DNA of 64,000 nucleotides from Streptomyces sp. WMMB303 (GTDB lineage: Bacteria > Actinomycetota > Actinomycetes > Streptomycetales > Streptomycetaceae): contig NZ_JARKIN010000001.1 in NCBI RefSeq assembly GCF_029351045.1, forward strand, positions 4,390,501 to 4,454,500. Reading direction: 5' to 3'. The notes beneath the pieces are model-generated. The model was not told the DNA's origin and made no database searches. It saw only the letters and a list, made by a program, of their open reading frames with translations. Every line of letters begins with the position of its first letter. Within the stretch, counting starts at the first letter, position 1. Of the stretch, positions 1 through 8,227 are shown piece after piece. A program made the position numbers and the translations under genes.

Positions 1-2154
1 GCGGAGAGAGCTTCGAGAGCTCCATGTGACATCCCCGGTTTCGCCCTCGACTCGGTACACGGTGCAGCCGGTGTCCGCGACGTACACCGTGCCCCGCCGC
101 GAGATGGGGGTGCCGAAGGCCGGCTGTTTGCCCCCGACCTCCTCTGCTTCGACCATCCACTGCTCCTTGGCGGCGGACTTCCGCAGCCCGAACCCGCGCA
201 GTGTGCCCTTCTCAGTGGCCACCAGCGTGGCTGGGGTGGCGATCGTGCTGAGCCGGCTCGCCTTGACAGTCTCGTACGTCCGCGACCAGGTGCGGTCGCC
301 GGTCTTCCGGTCGAAGGCAGTGACGCGCTGTGCTCCGCCCTTCGCCCCAGTCACCACCACGAGGGCGTCCGCGAGCAGGTGGCAATCCTGGTATCCGGCG
401 AGGAGTGGGCTGGTCCAGCGCTCGCGCTCCGCCCGAATGTCGTAGGCGACGACGGTACGGCGGTCGACCGAGCCTTGGTTTCCCACGACGAGCCAGACGA
501 CCGTTCCCTGTGCGGCGAGGACTGCCTCGCAGGGGCTCGGACCACCCTTTCGGTAGCGCTCCGAGCGCCATCGGATCTCGCCGTCACGGGGGTCGAGCAC
601 GAGCAGGTCCTCGGAGCCGGCGAGGAGGATCAGACCGTTGTGGAGGGGCCATGCCCGGCCGGAGGGAGAGGTGTCCGTATGGCGCCAGATCTCCTCCCCG
701 GTGCGTATGTCGATGCCGGTGGCGGCTGTCCCGTCGGCCAGGAGGGCGACCTTGTCCTGCCACAGCAGGGGGCTGAACTTCCTGGCCGGCTCGGTGAAGT
801 CGTAGCGCCACCGCGGAGTGGGCGGTGCGCCCTTGAGTCGTTTGCGGGACGGGTGTTCGCGCTCCAGCTGTTCCGCCGGGGAGAGGACGGGAGGTTTCTG
901 GTCGGTCACCGCCCAGGTGAAGGAGCCGCCGACGGCGACGCCCGCGGCGCCGGCTCCTGCGGCGGTGAGGAGGGAGCGACGGGACGGCGCCCGGGGGCGC
1001 CTTGTGGTGGTGGCGGCTGCCGGGTCTCGGGGGGCGGGGGGCGGGGGCGAGCCGTCGGCCGGTGCGGCGCCGTCCGCCTGGGTCGGGACAGGGGCGGAAG
1101 CGGGTGCAGGAGACGGGTCCTCGTCGGTCTCGGCCGCGAGGACGGCTGCCGTCTGCACGGCGAGGGCCGCGCTCACTCTCTTCGGCAGCCACCCCGGTAC
1201 CAGGAGACCGGCCGCGCGGCTGGCGCCGTTGTCCAGTTGCGTGTCCCGGCCCGGCGCGGGGCCACCGTCCGGCACCGTGCTGCCGGGGCCGCCGCGCGAC
1301 TGTGAGCCTCCGGGCCGCGCCGGTTCGACCGTTCGCGGAGAGTGGCCCTCTGCCTCGACGTTCGCGCCCGTGCCGCAGCGAGGCAGCCGCCGGAGGAACT
1401 CGGCCGCCGACGGACGATCGGACGGGTCGGCCGCCAGGCAGGCGCGGAGGAGGGCGGTCAGCTCAGCAGGGTCGGGGACACTCGGTTCCGCCGCCGTTCC
1501 GATCGCGCTCAGCCGTCCCGTCACCGCGTAGCGGAGGACGGCAGCCAGCGCGTACACGTCCCCCGGCGGGCGGGGGCGTCCGCCGGTGATCTGCTCCGGG
1601 GCGAGAAAGGGGTGCGCGGTGCGGGGTTCGCCGTCTGGAGCGGAGACCCGGGCCGCGCCGTAGCCTCCGAGGCGGGGTCCCTCACCGGTCAGCAGGACCG
1701 CATCAGCCGTGATCCCCGCATGGGCCCGCCCGGCAGCGTGCAGGTGCTCGAGCGCCTCGCCGAGCGCGGTGCCCACGGCGAGCACGGTGCGGAGCGGCAA
1801 CGGCCCGCAGGTCTCGACAACTGTCGGCAGGGGCAGGGCGGGACGGTACGGCGCCGCGTTCCAGGGCGGCACCGAGGGTTCGGCCGGCCCGCTCACTTCG
1901 CTGACCGGCAGCAGCCAGGGGGTATCGGCGGTGATCTGCTGGGCGGCCAGGGCCTCGGCCCGGAACCGGTGCAGGGAGGCGGCGTCGGCGGTCCGGGCAC
2001 GCACGGTCGAGATGAGAACCGTCCGATCGCCGTCGGCGGAGCGGCCGAGGAAGCGACGCGAGGTGGGGCGGACTTCGCTCCCCGCGCGGTCCAGCCGGCC
2101 GAGGACTCCGTACGGTCCCAGCCGCCGTGGATCGTCCTGGCGCAGCCGTTCCAT
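1..2154 (-). CDS. Membrane pseudokinase with PQQ-type beta-propeller repeats (partial, 3' end off the window)
   Basis: The first 718 residues are visible, and the frame is open to base 1. Residues 1 to about 285 follow the Ser/Thr (Hanks-type) kinase fold, but the catalytic residues are gone. The strand that should hold the ATP lysine reads VLISTV, the catalytic-loop HRD is HAG, the Asn position is Asp, and DFG is GYG. A Pro-rich linker follows, then RRSLL at about residue 392, which starts a single hydrophobic segment. After it come tryptophan-rich repeats such as GEEIWRH and GEIRWRS, typical of PQQ-like propeller blades. The likely topology is a cytoplasmic pseudokinase with an extracellular propeller sensor. 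The ATG at 2154 is chosen because the kinase-like similarity starts there. It is divergent from the SPW gene. It is probably a scaffold or sensor rather than an active kinase; residual activity cannot be excluded. Confidence 0.85.
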   Translation of the reverse strand, partial: MERLRQDDPRRLGPYGVLGRLDRAGSEVRPTSRRFLGRSADGDRTVLISTVRARTADAASLHRFRAEALAAQQITADTPWLLPVSEVSGPAEPSVPPWNAAPYRPALPLPTVVETCGPLPLRTVLAVGTALGEALEHLHAAGRAHAGITADAVLLTGEGPRLGGYGAARVSAPDGEPRTAHPFLAPEQITGGRPRPPGDVYALAAVLRYAVTGRLSAIGTAAEPSVPDPAELTALLRACLAADPSDRPSAAEFLRRLPRCGTGANVEAEGHSPRTVEPARPGGSQSRGGPGSTVPDGGPAPGRDTQLDNGASRAAGLLVPGWLPKRVSAALAVQTAAVLAAETDEDPSPAPASAPVPTQADGAAPADGSPPPPAPRDPAAATTTRRPRAPSRRSLLTAAGAGAAGVAVGGSFTWAVTDQKPPVLSPAEQLEREHPSRKRLKGAPPTPRWRYDFTEPARKFSPLLWQDKVALLADGTAATGIDIRTGEEIWRHTDTSPSGRAWPLHNGLILLAGSEDLLVLDPRDGEIRWRSERYRKGGPSPCEAVLAAQGTVVWLVVGNQGSVDRRTVVAYDIRAERERWTSPLLAGYQDCHLLADALVVVTGAKGGAQRVTAFDRKTGDRTWSRTYETVKASRLSTIATPATLVATEKGTLRGFGLRKSAAKEQWMVEAEEVGGKQPAFGTPISRRGTVYVADTGCTVYRVEGETGDVTWSSRSSLR

Positions 2155-2253
2155 GCCCTCCCCTATGCATGACGGAGAGGAGCAGCCTACGTCAACGTGA
2201 TCCCCCGGCCACACAGCGCACTCAGGGGTGACTGATGAGCCCGGATATGATAT

Positions 2254-2277
2254 AAATCACACTGGATGGGGTGATTT
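2254..2277. promoter_or_regulatory. Inverted repeat AAATCAC-N10-GTGATTT in a divergent promoter region
   Basis: The two arms at 2254-2260 and 2271-2277 are perfect reverse complements separated by 10 bp. A second small palindrome, GGGGT-N5-ACCCC, overlaps the right arm at 2268-2282. The surroundings (2240-2280) are unusually AT-rich for this genome. The site lies between the pseudokinase start (2154) and the SPW start (2358), so it could control either gene. The shape suits a dimeric regulator, but which one is unknown. Confidence 0.45.
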
Positions 2278-2357
2278 ACCCCGTTTGCTGGTCACTCAAG
2301 AGGAGTGGTGGACGGTTTGGCCGTTCACCGAAGGCACTCCAAGGAAGGAGGAGGACC

Positions 2358-2795
2358 ATGGCAGTGCCTACTACCGGCAGCACCATCGAGCACCACCCTG
2401 ACCTCGTGGAGATGCGGGCCCGGTACGAGAAGGCCGGATCCACTCCGGCCGCGCAGATCGTCGAAGGGCTGGCTTTTCTCTCCGGCCTCTACATCGCGAT
2501 CTCACCGTGGGTGGTCGGTTTCAACGGGACGACGACCCTGGCGGCGAGCAACCTCATCGTGGGGCTGGCGTTCGCGGTGCTGGCCTTCGGGTTCGGTTCC
2601 GCTTACGAGCGGACGCATCTGCTGGGCTGGACCGCGCCACTGCTCGGAGCCTGGGTGATCATCTCGCAGTGGGTGATCAACGGCGCTCCGGACACGGCGC
2701 AGATCGTGGTCAACAATGTGGTCGCGGGAGGTGTGGCAGCACTCTGCGGATTCGCGATCATGGGGTTGGCCCTCATGGGCAGGCGGAAGACGTGA
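2358..2795 (+). CDS. SPW repeat membrane protein
   Basis: This is a 145-residue integral membrane protein with about four hydrophobic helices. The family signature SPW lies at residues 49-51 within AISPWVVGF, and a related stretch, IISQWVING, occurs in the second half, as expected for the two-repeat SPW family. The ATG at 2358 is preceded by a strong GGAAGGAGGAGG ribosome-binding site, so upstream in-frame ATGs are not needed. The N-terminal 30 residues are charged and probably cytoplasmic. The function of the family is unknown. The gene stands alone, with a divergent neighbour and an inverted-repeat operator candidate about 80 bp upstream. Confidence 0.88.
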   Translation: MAVPTTGSTIEHHPDLVEMRARYEKAGSTPAAQIVEGLAFLSGLYIAISPWVVGFNGTTTLAASNLIVGLAFAVLAFGFGSAYERTHLLGWTAPLLGAWVIISQWVINGAPDTAQIVVNNVVAGGVAALCGFAIMGLALMGRRKT

Positions 2796-3240
2796 AGCCC
2801 GCCGGCTGATCCGCGGACAGCAGAAACAGACACGACGCGCAGTATCTGATGCGCGTCCGGAACGGGCGGAGCGGCCCCAGCGAGGCTGCGCCGCCCGTCT
2901 CGTGGTTCCGGGCCCGCCCGGCGGTGACTCCGGCCGCCCCCCTCGTGGGGGCCTCCCCGGCACTCCGTACCACCGTCGGCTGCCGAACCGTTCTCCCGCT
3001 CCCCCGCCGGACGCTCCCCCGCCGGATGTTCCCGCACCGCCGGATGGCTCTCCGGAACGTGCGCACCCGTGCGGGCTGAGATTGGCTGGGACGGCGAGAG
3101 CGGACCGGTACCGGCGCCGGGCGGGGTCCACGCCCCGGCAGCACGGACCCCCGCACCTGGTTCCCCGTGCGGGCGAGACCCCCGGAGCATCAGTCGGGCG
3201 CACGGGCAGACGGGCAGGTCGAGGAGGCGTCCGACGGGCC
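2796..3240. other. Intergenic stretch, no gene recognised
   Basis: These 445 bases lie between the SPW gene and the BrkB-family gene. The frame of the downstream gene stays open through it, but the translation is Pro/Arg-rich low-complexity sequence with no family resemblance. I see no convincing promoter, hairpin or small gene; the promoter of the BrkB gene should lie here. Confidence 0.5.
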
Positions 3241-4386
3241 ATGGGGATGGGCACGGCGCAGCGGATCGACGCCTTCCAGCAGCGGCACCGCTGGGCCGGT
3301 CTGCCGCTGGCCGTCGTCTACAAGGTCTTCGACGACCAGGCCCTCTATCTCGTCGCGCTCCTCACGTACTACGCCTTCCTGTCGATCTTCCCCGTGCTGC
3401 TGCTGTTCGTCTCCGGGCTCGGCTTCTTCCTGGAGGACAACCCGGAGCTCCAGCGGCAGCTGCTGAACTCGGTGCTCGGGGAGTTCCCGGTGCTCGGGGA
3501 GCAGCTCAGGGGGCGGATCCACGCCTTCCGCAGCAACGGCATCGCTCTCGCCATCGGCATCCTCGGCAGCCTGTACGGGAGTCTGGGTGCGGCTCAGGCC
3601 GCGCAGTACAGCCTCAACAAGATCTGGGCCGTCCCGCGCTACCAGCGGCACGATCCCTTCAGGTCGCGGCTGAAGGGGATGCTCTTCCTGATGACGGTGG
3701 CCTGCGGGCTGTCCGTGACGCTGCTGCTGTCGCTGGCGGCCTCGGAGTCCAAGGCGTTCGGGACCGACCTGGGCACCGGGCTGCGCGCGACGATCACGCT
3801 GGTGGCGGTGGCCGTGAACGCCGGTCTGCTGCTGGCCACCTACAGCTTCCTCACCCACCATCGGGTGGCGCTGCGCAGGCTGTGGGCGGAGGCGCTGGGT
3901 GCCGCCTGCGCATGGCAGGTGCTGCAGTGGGCCGGCGGGTACTACGCCACCAATGTGCTGCGTGGCGCGAGCGCGACCTACGGGATGTTCGGCATCGTGC
4001 TCGGTCTGCTGGGCTGGATATACCTGGGTGCGCTGATCTTCATGGTGGCGGCCGAGGTGAGCGTGGTGCGGGCCCACCGGCTGTGGCCCCGGAGTCTGCT
4101 GACCCCGTTCACCGACCGGGTGTGGCTGAACTGGGCCGACCGCCGGGCGTACACCTCCTACGCGACGACGGAGACCTTCAAGGGCTTCGAGACCGTCACC
4201 GTCGAGTTCCACCAGCGACCGCCGCCGGGCACCCGCGCGGCGGCGGACTCCCCGGACGACCCGTTGGGCGCGGACCCGGCCGCGGCACCCTCGCCGGACG
4301 CGGACCCGGCACAGCGGCACCGGCCCCCGGAGGGTCCGGCAGGGAACGAGCCCCCGGACGCGCCCCCGGGGCCGCCGAACCGCTGA
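3241..4386 (+). CDS. YihY/virulence factor BrkB family membrane protein
   Basis: This 381-residue polytopic membrane protein has about six hydrophobic segments between residues 35 and 290. Family features visible are the early stretch LLTYYAFLSIFP, SLYGSLGAAQAAQYSLNKIW in the middle, and YGMFGIVLGLLGWIYLGAL before the last helix. The C-terminal 80 residues are hydrophilic, rich in Pro, Ala and Asp, and probably cytoplasmic and disordered. The ATG at 3241 is chosen because the conserved region starts soon after; a GAGGAGG lies about 15 bp upstream, and ATG 3247 is an alternative. The family has been mis-called ribonuclease BN in the past. Its real transport role is unsettled. It is convergent with the DUF3224 gene. 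Confidence 0.9.
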   Translation: MGMGTAQRIDAFQQRHRWAGLPLAVVYKVFDDQALYLVALLTYYAFLSIFPVLLLFVSGLGFFLEDNPELQRQLLNSVLGEFPVLGEQLRGRIHAFRSNGIALAIGILGSLYGSLGAAQAAQYSLNKIWAVPRYQRHDPFRSRLKGMLFLMTVACGLSVTLLLSLAASESKAFGTDLGTGLRATITLVAVAVNAGLLLATYSFLTHHRVALRRLWAEALGAACAWQVLQWAGGYYATNVLRGASATYGMFGIVLGLLGWIYLGALIFMVAAEVSVVRAHRLWPRSLLTPFTDRVWLNWADRRAYTSYATTETFKGFETVTVEFHQRPPPGTRAAADSPDDPLGADPAAAPSPDADPAQRHRPPEGPAGNEPPDAPPGPPNR

Positions 4387-4517
4387 AGGCTGTCCCGATA
4401 CTGCGGGCCTTACGGCCTGGGGCAGTCCGCAACGGCGTCACTGAGGCTCGCGCGTCTGCCACGGCGCCCTCACGGTGACTGCGCTCCGGCCGGCGGCTCT
4501 GCCCGTGACCTGCCGGA

Positions 4518-4928
4518 CTACTGGCCGAGGTGGTACTCGAACCAGATCCGATGTGTGCCGTCCGGGTCGATCGCGATGCCTCCGGTTCCGGTGATCCCGG
4601 CCAGCTCGCCCGTCCCGCTGCCCGGGACGATGACGACGAAGAACTCCCCCTGCCTGGTTCCGCCCGACATCGTCGCGGAGTGGGCGAAGTTGAAGCTGCC
4701 CGCCCGGCCGTGCAACGACCCCTCGAAGGACTCCATGGCGAGGTAGGTGCCCGTGCTGCTGGACTGGTCGAACGCCGAGGTGAACACGGTCGCCGACCGC
4801 CCGACGGTCTCTCCTTCGAACTGCTTGCTCATCGTGGCGACGCCGACGGGCACCGCGGTCTCGATCTCCGGGCCCGGCACCGGAGCGGGCGTGAAGTCGA
4901 GGACATCGAATGTTCCTGAAGCTCGCAT
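4518..4928 (-). CDS. DUF3224 domain-containing protein
   Basis: This 136-residue soluble protein fills the length of a DUF3224 domain. Characteristic pieces are SKQFEGETVGRS near the middle, YLAMESFEGSLHGRAGSF, and the C-terminal GTGGIAIDPDGTHRIWFEY. The fold is expected to be a small beta-barrel resembling the allene oxide cyclase-like superfamily. No catalytic residues are assigned and the function is unknown. It has no signal peptide. It is a single gene, convergent with the BrkB-family gene and 394 bp downstream of the MerR gene's expected promoter side. Confidence 0.88.
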   Translation of the reverse strand: MRASGTFDVLDFTPAPVPGPEIETAVPVGVATMSKQFEGETVGRSATVFTSAFDQSSSTGTYLAMESFEGSLHGRAGSFNFAHSATMSGGTRQGEFFVVIVPGSGTGELAGITGTGGIAIDPDGTHRIWFEYHLGQ

Positions 4929-5118
4929 CCCCGGAGCGTAAGGGGCACCACTGACATCGACGGCGGCGGAGCGCGCCGGGGCGCCTCCGGGACCGGCAGC
5001 GCCGGGCGAGCAGCGCCCGTGACAGCGGGGCGGCGAGTCCGCCCCGTGCCGAAGCAGGGCCTCGACCGGGTTTGGGCCTCCGGGCCTCCGGAGCTCAGGG
5101 ACTCCGGGAAGTGAGCCC

Positions 5119-6123
5119 TCAGCGTGCCTCGCGGAGGTGCAGAAGATACCCGGCGGTCAGCGCCACCGCCCGGTCCTCGTCGTGGGACAGCTCCTCGAGG
5201 GCGCGGGATGCCGTCGCCCCCGGAATGCCCGCCAGGGCTTGGGTCAGGCGTCCCCGAGCGTCCGCTTCGATCGTCTCGTGGGTGAGGCGGTCGACGAGCC
5301 CGGCCGCGATCCGGTCGGCCGTGGCGGTGTCGCTCGCCAGCTCGCTCAGTACGTCGGCTGCATCGGTGTCGTTCGTTCCCGCCACGATCATGTCGACGAG
5401 TGTGGGCACCGCTTCGGCCGCCCCGCGTGGTCCAAGCGCCAGGGCCGCGTGGTTGCGGACTCCGGGGTCGGGGTCCGCGAGAGCGTCCCGCAGGTGCGCG
5501 TTCGCCGCGCCACCGGGCAGCTCGGCGAGGGCCTGGACGGCGCGCTTGCGCACTCCGGCCACCGGTGAGCCGAGACCGTCGGCCAGCAGATCCGGGTCTC
5601 CGCCGCCCGAGTGCGCCAGCGCCCAGCGAAGGGCGCCGGCGACATTCGGGTCCGTCTCGTGCAACACGGCCTCGACCAGGGCTTCCACCGGCACGGGCAG
5701 CCCGCGGGCCGAGGAGAGGGCCGCGCGCTGGCGGTCGTCGGCGTGCTGGGATCCCAGCGCTCGGAGGAGGGCGACGACCCGGAGGACGTCCTCCCAGCCG
5801 GTGGGGTCCGCGGCGTCGATCCGGCGGAGCCGCGTGAGCAGTTCGGTCTCGGCCGCGATGCGGTCGCGTGTCCGGCTGATGAGGTCGGTGACGAGGGCCG
5901 AGGGCGTGAACCCCGGGTCGTCGAGCGCGCGCCCGATCTGCCGCAGCGAAAGGCCCAGTGACCGCAGGCTCTCGATGTGGAAGATCCGCCGGACGTCCTG
6001 CGCCGAGTACTCCCGGTAGCCGGAGCCCGTGCGGCCCGACGGCCGGACGAGGCCGAGCGATTCGTAGTGCCGCAGCATGCGGGCGCTCACTCCGGACCGG
6101 TCGGCCACCTCACCGATCAGCAC
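5119..6123 (-). CDS. MerR-family transcriptional regulator with C-terminal HEAT repeats
   Basis: This 334-residue protein opens with a MerR winged helix-turn-helix: IGEVADRSGVSARMLRHYESLGL, then the wing GYREYSAQDV, in residues 1-70. A short helical linker follows. From about residue 140 to the end there are HEAT-like helical repeats with alternating Ala/Leu/Asp patterns, such as LRDALADPDPGVRNHAALAL. The usual C-terminal effector-binding domain of MerR is therefore replaced by a protein-interaction solenoid. The gene begins inside the last 14 bp of the upstream HEAT-repeat gene, so the two are likely translationally coupled. The HEAT part may sense or bind a partner protein. The ligand and target promoter are unknown. 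Confidence 0.9.
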   Translation of the reverse strand: MLIGEVADRSGVSARMLRHYESLGLVRPSGRTGSGYREYSAQDVRRIFHIESLRSLGLSLRQIGRALDDPGFTPSALVTDLISRTRDRIAAETELLTRLRRIDAADPTGWEDVLRVVALLRALGSQHADDRQRAALSSARGLPVPVEALVEAVLHETDPNVAGALRWALAHSGGGDPDLLADGLGSPVAGVRKRAVQALAELPGGAANAHLRDALADPDPGVRNHAALALGPRGAAEAVPTLVDMIVAGTNDTDAADVLSELASDTATADRIAAGLVDRLTHETIEADARGRLTQALAGIPGATASRALEELSHDEDRAVALTAGYLLHLREAR

Positions 6124-6796
6124 GGTCCTCCTCGTCCCTCTCCAGGGCCCCGGCGAGGGCCACGATGCGGTTGGCCTCCTCGATCGCGGGCCCGAATCCG
6201 GCGTCCGGGTCGTGCAGCAGCCGCTGGGTGACGAGCGCGTGCGCGCGCACGCCCGGGTCCGCCCTCATCGCCTCCTCCAGGGCCGGCACGATCGCTTCCC
6301 CCAGTGCGACCAGTGCCTGGCTGAGACTCAGCTGCGTCTCCCGCGCACCGCGCCCGAGCTGCGTCACCAGTGTCGCGGCCAGGGCGGACTCGTCGCCTCC
6401 CGGCACGAGTACGACCGCGGCCCGCCAGGCGCTTCGCGCCACCTCGTCGTCGGCGTCGGACAGCAGTGCCGGTGTGATCGCGGGCCATGCCTGCCGGTCT
6501 CCGATCTTGGACAGGGTGTGCAGTGCCTGACTTCGTGCCTGGGCACGCTCCGAGCGGACTTCCCGGAGCAGCCCGGGGAGGGTCAGGGACGCCGGGTGGC
6601 GGGTGAGCGCCCAGGTCAGCATGTCGCGGACGAAGAACTCGGGCTCGATCGCGCAGCGTTCGAGAAGCTTGTCGACGAAGCTCGGGTCGGGTGCCGTTCC
6701 GGCTGCCAGCGCGGTGCGCAGTCGTACCGACGAACGCCTGTCCTCCAGTCCCCGGAGCATTCGTACCGCGTCCCTGTCCTGTCCCACCGTGGTCAT
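6110..6796 (-). CDS. HEAT-repeat protein coupled to the MerR-HEAT regulator
   Basis: This 228-residue all-helical protein has four to five HEAT-like units, for example GLEDRRSSVRLRTALAAG, and repeated Leu/Ala heptad-like spacing. It carries no enzyme motif, signal peptide or membrane segment. It is the first gene of a two-gene unit with the MerR-HEAT regulator, overlapping it by 14 bp (6110-6123). Because both proteins carry the same repeat type, they may form a heteromeric solenoid that modulates the regulator. That is inference from context. Confidence 0.85.
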   Translation of the reverse strand: MTTVGQDRDAVRMLRGLEDRRSSVRLRTALAAGTAPDPSFVDKLLERCAIEPEFFVRDMLTWALTRHPASLTLPGLLREVRSERAQARSQALHTLSKIGDRQAWPAITPALLSDADDEVARSAWRAAVVLVPGGDESALAATLVTQLGRGARETQLSLSQALVALGEAIVPALEEAMRADPGVRAHALVTQRLLHDPDAGFGPAIEEANRIVALAGALERDEEDRADR

Positions 6797-6879
6797 CGGA
6801 CCACCTCCTCGGGAAGCAGTGAAGACCTTGTCACCGTGTCAAGGGCAACCGGGGTCGGCGGCTGCGGCTCCGCCCTCCG

Positions 6880-7503
6880 TCAGCGGCCGCTCAGCGGAGA
6901 CGCCCACATCGGGTCATGCCGGGGTCGCCTCACGAGGTGGGCGAGCAGTCCTTCCGCGGCGAGCAAAGCACCGTCTGGCGGCGCACCGACTGCGGCCAGG
7001 GCGGCGACAAGCCGGGCCGATGCCGTCTTCGGCACGCCCAGATCGTCGAGGAGGGGGAGCAGCAGAAGAAAGCGGACGGCCGTGTCCCGGACGCCTTCGG
7101 CCGCAAGGGACGGGTTGTCGGCGATCCGGATCAGTTCGCGCCAGGTCAGCCCAGGGCCCGAGAAGTCTCCGTCCCGACCGGCGATCTGTTCGACGTGGCT
7201 TCCGCCCGGATGGACGAGGAGGTAGTCGACGCCATGGTCGCCGTCCAGGTTGCGGTAGACCACCACGGCTCCGGGACCGTCTTCTGCCGGCAGCCGGAAC
7301 ACCGGCCATCGTTCGGGATCGAAGAGGGTTTCGGACAGGGCGTCGGCATCGGCGCCGTCCTCACCGAACCACTCCGGAACCGGGCGCTCGGCCGTCCTCC
7401 CGTCGCTGCACATCGCCAGGAGGTGGTTCGACCAGAAGCCCGGACGGGTCGCCAGTGACTCTCCCGGCACCAACGGGCCGCCGTCGTATCCGTCGATCAG
7501 CAC
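6880..7503 (-). CDS. Conserved hypothetical protein
   Basis: This 207-residue soluble protein starts at GTG 7503. I do not recognise a named family. The N-terminal half has aromatic-rich stretches (GFWSNHLLAM, ERWPVFRLP) and the central part reads VVYRNLDGDHGVDYLLVHPGGSHVEQ. The C-terminal half is helical and rich in Leu and Ala. It has no transmembrane segment and no signal peptide. It lies 83 bp upstream of the HEAT-repeat gene on the same strand and could be transcribed with it. Codon use is normal for the region, which supports a real gene. Confidence 0.75.
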   Translation of the reverse strand: MLIDGYDGGPLVPGESLATRPGFWSNHLLAMCSDGRTAERPVPEWFGEDGADADALSETLFDPERWPVFRLPAEDGPGAVVVYRNLDGDHGVDYLLVHPGGSHVEQIAGRDGDFSGPGLTWRELIRIADNPSLAAEGVRDTAVRFLLLLPLLDDLGVPKTASARLVAALAAVGAPPDGALLAAEGLLAHLVRRPRHDPMWASPLSGR

Positions 7504-7579
7504 CTCTCGATGGTGTCACCCGCCACTGACACGGCCCGGTCCGGGATCGGCGGGGGCCCGCCCGGTGGCGGGACGGTCC

Positions 7580-8227
7580 TCAGCCGCGGCGGGCCAGCAG
7601 GTGGGCGTCGAGGAATCCCCGTTCGGAGGCGGGGTCGTGGAGCAGCCGGGCGAACGGGATGAACCCGGCCCGGGTCAGCAGGGCGGCGAAGCGGTCGGCC
7701 GGCCAACTGTAGGCGGGTGTGACCTTGTGGTCGAAGCGGTCCGGCTCGGGCCCGTCGGTGGCGAAGAACGAGGCCAGGAACAGGCCCCCTGGCGCAAGGA
7801 CTCGGGCCTGCTCGGCGAGCAGCGCGGGCAGTTCCCCGGGCGGAGTGTGGATCATCGAGTAGTGGGCCAGGACGCCGCCGAGCGCGCCGTCCGCGACCGG
7901 CAGGTCCTCCATCCGCGCTTCGTCGAACCGCAGCGCCGGATGGGCCCGCCGGGCATGGTCGACCATGGCCGGGGACAGATCGTACCCGAGGACGTCCAGG
8001 CCCAGGTCGTGCAGCATGGCCGTGAGATGTCCCGGCCCGCACCCGACGTCGGCGGCCCGCGGGTTCCCCGTTCCGCGCACCAGTTCGGCGAAGGTGCCGA
8101 TCATGTTCCGCGCGAAGGGCTGCGTCTCCAACCGGTCGGCGAACAGCGACGCGTACAGCTCGACGACCCCGTCATAGGCCGCCCTGGTCTCGTCCTGGTG
8201 ATCTGCCACGGGGAGGAAGTCAATCAC
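7580..8227 (-). CDS. Class I SAM-dependent methyltransferase
   Basis: This 215-residue protein carries the Rossmann-type methyltransferase motifs. Motif I is AADVGCGPGHLTAML, the acidic end of strand 2 is VLGYDLSPAMV, and the motif IV region is GALGGVLAHYSMIH; these are followed by VLAPGGLFLASFF. The substrate is unknown; the sequence resembles small-molecule methyltransferases of the Methyltransf_11/25 type. The GTG start at 8227 overlaps the end of the upstream frameshifted membrane-protein gene by 8 bp. An internal GTG at 8209 is an alternative start. The overlap suggests translational coupling to that gene in its intact form. Confidence 0.88.
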   Translation of the reverse strand: MIDFLPVADHQDETRAAYDGVVELYASLFADRLETQPFARNMIGTFAELVRGTGNPRAADVGCGPGHLTAMLHDLGLDVLGYDLSPAMVDHARRAHPALRFDEARMEDLPVADGALGGVLAHYSMIHTPPGELPALLAEQARVLAPGGLFLASFFATDGPEPDRFDHKVTPAYSWPADRFAALLTRAGFIPFARLLHDPASERGFLDAHLLARRG

